A stretch of DNA of 64,000 bases, from NCBI GenBank assembly GCA_963978895.1, contig OZ022239.1:18801707-18865706 (forward strand), written 5' to 3'. Positions 57,248-64,000 of this stretch are shown one piece after another. The position numbers and the translations under genes are program-made. The first letter of the stretch is position 1; the number at the start of each line of letters is the position of its first letter. Under the pieces are notes generated by a model, which was given only the letters and a program-made list of their open reading frames with translations, searched no databases and was not told where the DNA came from. This DNA comes from Erpobdella octoculata. Taxonomy: Eukaryota > Annelida > Clitellata > Hirudinida > Erpobdellidae.

Positions 57248-58677
57248 ATGGAGGAGGTGGCAGCGACGCGCGGATGTTCACTCATCACTTACACAAGGGG
57301 GCAGTTGTTTGCTATAAGAAGGACAGCCGCCTCGAACCACAATTTGTTGCACAACCCAACTCCGCTGTACGAACTCAAATCTTTAGGACTGCTCAGATAT
57401 AGAGGCAGTCGAAGACAGAGCCATAGTAAAGAATCAGACAAGAAGTTTAAAAAAAAGAATACACGCCCAAGAGTCCTGGTGAACATTGAAAGGCACCACC
57501 AAGTAGAGCCCGAACGGAAAGAGAACTCCTGTTTCACTACCTCTATATATGTCTTGAATATCAACAGCCTTGCCAAACCACATGCAATTCAACATCTGCG
57601 TGCCGATGTACTTTCAATAGGCCCCGACGTTGTGGTATTAACTGAAAGCAAGCTCAATAGAAACCACACAGACGAAGAGTTTGGAATACCGGGATACCTT
57701 TGTTACAGACGAGACCGGTCACAACTGCAATCAAATGGAAAGCCGAGAGGTGGTCTGATGACCTACGTGTCGGTCAAGTACCAATCCAGCATATACAACC
57801 AAAAAATGGAGGATTCGCGAATAGAACTCTTGTGGATAATGTTGAAAAATGGTGGGCGCAGGGTAATTGTTGGGGCGGTTTACAATGAGCAAGATCTTCT
57901 CCAACTTGAACAGGTGATGGCCGCAGTTCACCATGACCATGGAGATACCAAGATAGTCATAACCGGTTATTTCAACCAGCTAAAAGATAGCGACCTGCGA
58001 CTGCTAGGACTGTTTAAAGAAGAGACCGAAGCCACTAGAGCTGGTCATCATCTGGACAGGGTCTATACATCGGAGCCAATGTACCGAAACATCTCAGTAA
58101 TTGTTCCTACGGTTAGAACGGACCACAAGGCCATTTACGCCTCGGCAATAGATTACGACACTCATCGACCGCCCAAGAACAAGGCCAAACTGAAGTGCCG
58201 CCTGGACAGGCCAGCCCAGCAAGCTGCGTACTTGGCAGCTTACTAAAAACGCGGCAAGAGGAGGATGCAAAAAGTGACTTCATTTTCGACGTCTTCCGTG
58301 CTTTGGACAGACTAAAAACCTCCGCCTCCGGAATTGATGAAATTCCTTCCTGGTTCTACCAAGTCTCGGCACCCATACTTGCTGAACCGCTCGCCTATCT
58401 ATTTAACTTGTCGTTAAACCAATCACAGATACCAGACCGGTGGAGATGTCAGATAACCCCGGTTGCAAAGGTAGTTAATCCTCAGGGAAGTCACGAGTAC
58501 TGACCCATTTCAATTACACCAATACTCTCAAGGATTATGGAAAAGATGGTGGTACAGCGATTCGTCTATCCAATCCTGGGAAGTTTGGGGTACAACCACT
58601 ACTTCCATGACCAATATGCTTTCCGTCCAACGGGATCCACAACGGCGGCACTAATCAGCCTGACACTACGCATTTCC
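57248..58677 (+). pseudogene. LINE, 5' part: endonuclease and start of RT
   Basis: A 332-codon frame (57248-58246) opens with a basic region, then an endonuclease of the APE/EEP type: IYVLNINSLAKPH, VVVLTESKLNR, GGLMTYVSVKY, ELLWIMLKNGG and VRTDHKAIYASA. The catalytic GDFN box reads GYFN, with Tyr at residue 241 (57968-57970). After the stop the RT part continues in other frames: ALDRLKTSASGIDEIPSWFY, PISITPILSRIMEKMVVQRF and YAFRPTGSTTAALISL. The gypsy element then cuts it. The remainder is at 63092-64000. Confidence 0.88.
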
Positions 58678-58867
58678 TGTTGTGTATTGAACTATTCATA
58701 AGATCTTTGTATTATTATCTATGCGACGCGGAAGTTGATTGTCCGGGTTTTTTCCCTTTTTGTTCTCAGTTGGTTATCGTGTGTACTAGTTCAGTGACAA
58801 TCACTTTTTCTTATATTAAACTAAGTAATGCTATAACAATTATCGTATTTGTGTTTTCGTTTAAACA
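58678..58867 (+). repeat. 5' LTR
   Basis: 190 bp, TGTTGTGTATTGAACTATTC at the left and CGTTTAAACA at the right (TG...CA). I see no difference from 62902-63091. Confidence 0.95.
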
Positions 58868-58876
58868 ACACAAAAT

Positions 58877-58894
58877 TGGCGACGAGGTTCGGAT
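58877..58894 (+). promoter_or_regulatory. Presumed primer-binding site
   Basis: TGGCGACGAGGTTCGG begins nine bases after the LTR and has the TGGCGAC-type start often seen in gypsy elements. I could not match it to a tRNA by eye. Confidence 0.4.
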
Positions 58895-59020
58895 TGAAAA
58901 AGATACTTTGCAGAAAATCGAAACTTCAACCCAGGGCGATAATTGTGCAAGCTGCGAGAACTGATCAGAAATTAATTCAAAATTTCTCAAGTTTGTATTA
59001 ATCCACAAGAACAAACGATT

Positions 59021-62000
59021 GTGATCAAGATGACCGCTACAAACAATCTCCAACCATTCGATGTCTCAAATCCGACGAATTGGGATATCTATGCTGAACA
59101 GTTGGAGTATCATTGCATTGCCAATAATATTGTCGATGAACAAAGAAAAAGGGCCGTTTTGTTAGCTGCGATGGGAACAGCTACTTTCAAGATTGTCAAA
59201 TCACTCGTGTCACCAGAACCGCTGACTTCAAAAACGTTTGAAGAACTCGTCCAAATGCTGAGACAGCATTTCGTTCCACAAACGTCAGTCATTTTTTAAA
59301 AGACACTTGTTTCAGCGTCGTGTCCAACAGAAAGATGAGTCAGTGACAAGCTATCTGACCGAGCTGAAGCGTCTGTCCGAAGATTGTGAATTTGGAACCA
59401 CGTTGAACGAACGACTTCGAGATCAACTGGTGAGTGGCCTCACAATCGAAGGCATACAAAGACAACTACTCTCGGAGACAACGCTCACATTTGACGAGAC
59501 GGTGAAAAAGGCACTTGCGGGAGAAGCTGCTACAGCTCAGGTACGTGAACTACAGACCCAGTTTTCAGCTCCTCCGACCACCTACAAGGTACATCACCAG
59601 AAAGAAACGACAGTACAGAAGGGCAGTTCTTGCATCGGTTGTGGGGGTAGCCACAAGCGTGAACAATGCAAGTTTAAAAATGCAGAATGTCACATGTGTC
59701 ACAAAAAGGGACATATTGCAAAAGTATGCCGAAGTAAACCAGACAACAGCGTAAAATTCAGCAAGAAAAAATCTGTTGCTACACATCAATTAGACTCACA
59801 CTCTGAATTCTCCATTCATGATCTAAATCGACCAAAACAACAGAAGTTAAAGGTCATAGTTCATCTCGATGGTCAGCCTTGCACCATGGAAATTGACAGT
59901 GGATCATCATACTCTGTGATATCGCATCAAACCTTCAAACAGCTATGGAAGAACTCTGCTCCACTCATCAGGAAAGTAACAAACTTACCATTAACAGATT
60001 TTCAAGCACGAGTAATTCCGCTGAAAGGCTACTGTGATGTAGACGTAATATACAAGCAGCGAAGAGCCAAGTTGCAACTCATCATCACAAAAGAGCATCG
60101 TGCAAGTCTGCTTGGATATGATTGGTTTCCCAGCTTAGGATTTGAAATATCAGGAATAAATCAGCTCCAAGAAACATCAATTTCCCAGTTGATCAATGAA
60201 TTCAGCGATGTGTTTTCAGAGACTTTAGGCACGTACAAGGGACCACCTGTTTCTCTACCAGTGGATCCAAACGCAACTCCACGTCGTTTCAAAGCCCGAA
60301 ATGTTCCATTAGCTATCCGTGCTAAAATAGAAGATGAAATTGATCGCCTCACGAAAGAAGGGGTTTTGGAGCCGATCAACAATCCAAGATGGTCAACACC
60401 TGTGGTTCCAATAATTAAATCAACAGGCCATATACGACTGTGTGGTGATTATAAGGTCACAGTTAATCAAGCTCTACCGGAGTACCCATACCCGATTCCT
60501 TCTGTGCAGCACCTGCTTTCCACGCTAGTAGGAGGAAATTATTTTGCAAAATTAGATATGGCACAAGCTTATCTTCAACTTCCTGTTACTGAAGAATCAG
60601 CCGAAGCGCAGACGATCATCACGCATCGAGGTGCCTTCAAGGTAAAGAGACTTCAGTTCGGAATAAGTGTTGCACCGGGTATTTTTCAACAGGTTATGGA
60701 AGACTTGTTAGACAACATGGAAGGAGTTACTCCGTATTTTGATGACATCCTTATCTACGCTCCATCTCTTGAAGTACTTAGCAGAAAACTGCGAGATGTT
60801 TTGCAACGTTTCAGAGATGTTGGTCTTCGTGCAAAGAAAGAGAAATGCATATTCGGTGTAAAATCTATTGATTTTCTAGGATACAGAATTGACGCATCTG
60901 GTCTACACCCATCACAAGAAAAGTTGGCCGCAATTCAAGACGCTAAGACTCCTGAAAATAAAACAGAATTGCAAGCTTTCTTGGGACTGCTCAATTTTTA
61001 CAATAGTTTCTTGAAAGGAAAAGCCGACGTTGCTGAGCCTCTTCATAGACTTCTAGACAAGGGTTCTACATGGAAATGGACAAAACACCACAACAAGTGT
61101 TTCCAATCAGTGAAGAAACTGCTGACTTCTGACAGTGTTCTTCATCCATTCGATCCCAAGTTACCCACTACGTTGACTTGTGATGCATCTCCTTTTGGTG
61201 TTGGAGCAGTCCTCAGCCAAACATCAAATGAAGGGAAAGAAGTACCAATTGCTTTCGCTTCAAGAACTCTTACGTCAGCCGAACGTAACTACGCTCAGAT
61301 CGACAAGGAAGCACTTGCACTAGTAGCGGGAGTTAAAAAATTTCATCATTTCTTGTATGGAAGGAAATTTTTGCTCGTAACAGACCACAAACCATTGTTA
61401 GGACTGTTCACTCACAACAAGCCCACGCCAGATATTATTTCTCCGAGAATGATAAGATGGTCAGTTCTTCTTAGTGCCTACGATTTCAATTTAATCCACA
61501 AGCCAGGAAAAATTATCTCAAATGCGGATGCACTAAGCCGTTTATCATGCTCTCCATCGAAGGCTTATGTTTCAGATCCTGCAGATGTCCACTTTTTAGA
61601 TGATCTCCCATCACCACCCTTGATAGCTTCAGAAGTGGCACAACTCACGCGACGTGATCCTGAGCTATCCAGAGTCTTCACTTGGGTGGAAAGGGGATGG
61701 CCACAGAAACCAGAAGCACAGTTCCATCCTTACTCAGTAAAGCAGCATGAGCTTTCTATACACAAGCACTGCTTACTCTGGGGCAGTAGGGTGGCAATAC
61801 CAGCAAAGGGACGTAAACGTGTGCTGGATGAACTCCACATCGCTCACCCAGGCATCGTACGAATGAAAAGTTTAGCACGTTCTTATGTGTGGTGGCCTGG
61901 CATAGATAAAGATATTGAAAGTTTTGTTTCTACATGTGAAACCTGCCAGAAACATCAACATGCACCACCGCACGCTCCCACCCACCCATGGGAAATTCCT

Positions 62001-62891
62001 AGACGACCGTGGTCTAGAATCCACATCGATTTTGCCGGACCTTTCCAAGGCCAGAATTTTCTTATTATTGTAGACGCTTACTCCAAATGGATTGATGTTG
62101 CGCACATGAAAACAACAACAGCTGAAAGCACACTAACAGTTCTCCGAAGAGTGTTTGCCACGCATGGACTGCCAGACTCCATTGTGTCCGACAACGGACC
62201 ACAATTCACGTCCAATGAGTTCCAGGAGTTCTGCAAAAGAAACTTGATACAATCCATATTAGTATCTCCTTACCATGCTGCTAGCAACGGCCAAGCTGAG
62301 AGGACTGTCCAGACGACAAAGAACAGTCTTAAAAAGATTATCACAGGAAATTGGCATCACCGATTGTCAGTTTTCTTGCTAAATTCGCACATTACTCCAT
62401 CAACGGCAACAGGATCAAGTCCAGCAGAATTACTCATGAGCAGAAGACTAAGAACATGTCTTGATCATTTGCACCCCGACCACTGCAGAGACAAACAGTT
62501 GCAACAGGATAAGCAGATGGCAGAAATCATAACTAACAAGGTAAGGCAATTTCAGCCCAATGATCCTGTCTTCATCAGAAGTTATGGTCCAAGGTCTGAA
62601 TGGATTCCTGCAACCATAGAGGAGCCAACAGGACCAGTCTCGTACTCAGCAAAAACTCCAGATGGTAAGCAGATGAAACGACATGTTGATCTTATCCGGA
62701 AGCGCACTGTACAGCACCAGGACAATTCATCAGATGTTCAACCTGAGGTAGCCCTACCAAAAGAACCAGATGATATTCCAGCAGCAGCAGTCGCAGATGT
62801 TCCACATGAGGCGAACCTACCAAAAGAACCAGATGTCCAACCAAGGAGAATCATCAAGCCTCCTTCCTATTTAAAGGATTATGTACACTAG
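59021..62891 (+). CDS. Gag-Pol polyprotein of Ty3/gypsy element, one frameshift
   Basis: A first frame (start options ATG 59021 or 59030) covers 59021-59299 and stops where a run of six T (59292-59297) shifts the reading. The rest, 59307-62891, is open for 1194 codons. Numbering from 59307: gag zinc knuckles near 110-140 (CIGCGGSHKREQC; CHMCHKKGHIAKVC); aspartic protease about 196 (EIDSGSSYS); reverse transcriptase with YFDD at 477-480; RNase H about 624 (TCDASPFGVGAV); integrase HHCC zinc domain about 845-890 (HIAHPG...CETCQ); and catalytic D908, D962, E998 with 35 residues between the last two. No envelope gene and no chromodomain seen. The break is a one-base length difference in a homopolymer, so it could be a true lesion, a programmed shift or a sequencing error. 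Confidence 0.93.
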
Positions 62892-62901
62892 GGGGGAGGA
62901 A
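62891..62901 (+). promoter_or_regulatory. Polypurine tract
   Basis: GGGGGGAGGAA directly before the 3' LTR, overlapping the last base of the polyprotein stop codon. Confidence 0.85.
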
Positions 62902-63091
62902 TGTTGTGTATTGAACTATTCATAAGATCTTTGTATTATTATCTATGCGACGCGGAAGTTGATTGTCCGGGTTTTTTCCCTTTTTGTTCTCAGTTGGTTA
63001 TCGTGTGTACTAGTTCAGTGACAATCACTTTTTCTTATATTAAACTAAGTAATGCTATAACAATTATCGTATTTGTGTTTTCGTTTAAACA
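62902..63091 (+). repeat. 3' LTR
   Basis: Same 190 bp as the 5' LTR. It contains no AATAAA; a signal such as TTATATTAAA may serve. Confidence 0.95.
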
Positions 63092-64000
63092 ACTATAATT
63101 CCACCCGTATGTCCACGTTTTAGCGCTGGACTTTTCTAAGGCCTTCGATACTGTCAGCCACTCAGAGCTTATGAGAAAGTTTGCCAAACTACCAATAGAA
63201 GACGAGGCGTACAACTGGCTGGTTGACTTCCTTAGAGGGCGAATGCACTGCACTAAATTCCAAAACCAAGTGTCGTCATTAAAAGAAATAAATGCAAGCA
63301 TCGTCCAAGGTTCAGGAATTGGACCCAGTTGCTACATTGTTGCGGCATTGGACCTCTCCCCCAGCATAGATGGTAACCGTCTAGAGAAATAAGCAGATGA
63401 TACATATAGTACCACCGGGTAATTCTCACTTAATCGTTGATGAGCTCGCGAGCATACAGATCTGGGCCAAAAGAAACCACTTAACATTAAACGATTAAAA
63501 AACGAAGGAGTTGATAGTACGTCGCCCCAGAACAAAGGCAAACACACCTCCTACCCCTTTGGTCGGAATGGAAAGGGTAGATACAATGAATGTGCTGGGA
63601 GTCGGAAAACTCTCATTCCGGGAACACGTTGACTGGATCAACACAAAATGTGCACAGACTTTGTATGCACTACGAAACTTACTGGCTGTGTGGCAGGGAG
63701 CTCTGGACGGTCATGGAGGCGACACTTATATCCAGGATCACCTAAGCCTCTCAATCATGGTGGGGTTTCATTGGTTCGGGAGATCTTCAACGCATCGAGT
63801 CGGTCATTAGGAGGGTGACACGCCAAGGTTTCTTGGCTCCCGACCGCCCTGATTTTGTTCAACCAGGTTCTGTCTAACCGCCTCCACGTCCTTCATCATC
63901 TTCTCCCAGACGTCAAGAAATCAGGATATCACCTTCGTCCTCGAGCTCACGACAGAGTTATTCCGCATGCAGATTCCATACTCAGAAAAACCTTTATCCA
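63092..64000 (+). pseudogene. LINE, 3' part: RT palm and C-terminus
   Basis: Continues the LINE cut at 58677: YVHVLALDFSKAFDTVSHSE (from 63109), then FLRGRMHCTKFQNQVSSLKE, SIVQGSGIGPSCY, ADDTY just after a stop at 63392, ELIVRRPRTKANTPPTPL-type sequence, NVLGVGKLSFREHVDWINTK and CAQTLYALRNLL. Several frameshifts and stops. The typical end LLPDVKKSGYHLRPRAHDRV is readable near 63905-63960. The element runs off the window. Confidence 0.9.

Larger units (their letters stand above)
58678..63091 (+). mobile_element. Ty3/gypsy LTR retrotransposon
   Basis: Two 190-bp LTRs bound an internal region of about 4 kb with one gag-pol reading frame (domains protease, RT, RNase H, integrase in that order, which defines Ty3/gypsy). 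The LTRs look identical, so it inserted recently. It sits inside a LINE of the same orientation. Flanking bases (TTTCC left, ACTAT right) do not form a duplication, so part of the target may have been lost or recombined. Confidence 0.95.

Overview
The window is intron-rich, AT-rich eukaryotic nuclear DNA from an invertebrate animal whose phylum I cannot name. Two conserved animal genes lie head to tail on the + strand. The first is the 3' part of a transportin-3 (TNPO3) type importin-beta gene: 20 exons, 1889-9021, with the 5' end outside the window. The second is a complete cytosolic aconitase / iron regulatory protein 1 (ACO1/IRP1) gene: 22 exons, 10022-55901, encoding 893 aa. I assembled both by hand. 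All introns are GT-AG, all phases close, and both proteins keep their C-termini. 21 of 40 donors read GTT, an unusual T at intron position +3.

The introns and flanks are a dense museum of mobile DNA. (1) Several non-autonomous Helitron families have 3' hairpins followed by CTAG-T and 5' ends with TC(TA)nAAAA. One (26310-27498) keeps part of the Helitron N-terminal protein, others carry CGGTCGCTTTCCCGTTCC-type minisatellites, and long (TA)n tracts sit at many of their ends. (2) LINE pieces of several clades include one uninterrupted 630-aa reverse transcriptase ORF. (3) A hAT element (43686-48461) with recognisable TIRs and an imperfect 8-bp TSD is itself interrupted by that LINE and by a solo LTR with a 5-bp TSD. 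(4) A non-autonomous hAT element lies at 34780-35250. (5) A near-perfect foldback element lies at 827-1593. (6) tRNA-derived SINE pieces and (7) Penelope-like 5' fragments are present.

Downstream of ACO1 (56200-64000) a LINE with an altered endonuclease motif is split by a very young Ty3/gypsy retrotransposon (58678-63091), whose 190-bp LTRs look identical.

Region by region: 1-1888 AT-rich DNA with the foldback element; 1889-9021 TNPO3; 9022-10021 the short intergenic region and presumed ACO1 promoter; 10022-55901 ACO1, with TE-filled introns 2, 6, 16, 18, 20 and 21; 55902-57247 3' flank with foldback and Helitron remnants; 57248-64000 the LINE split by gypsy. The two host genes have separate jobs (nuclear import of SR-type cargo; cytosolic aconitase / iron sensing), and nothing suggests co-transcription. 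All identifications come from reading the sequence; no database search was run.
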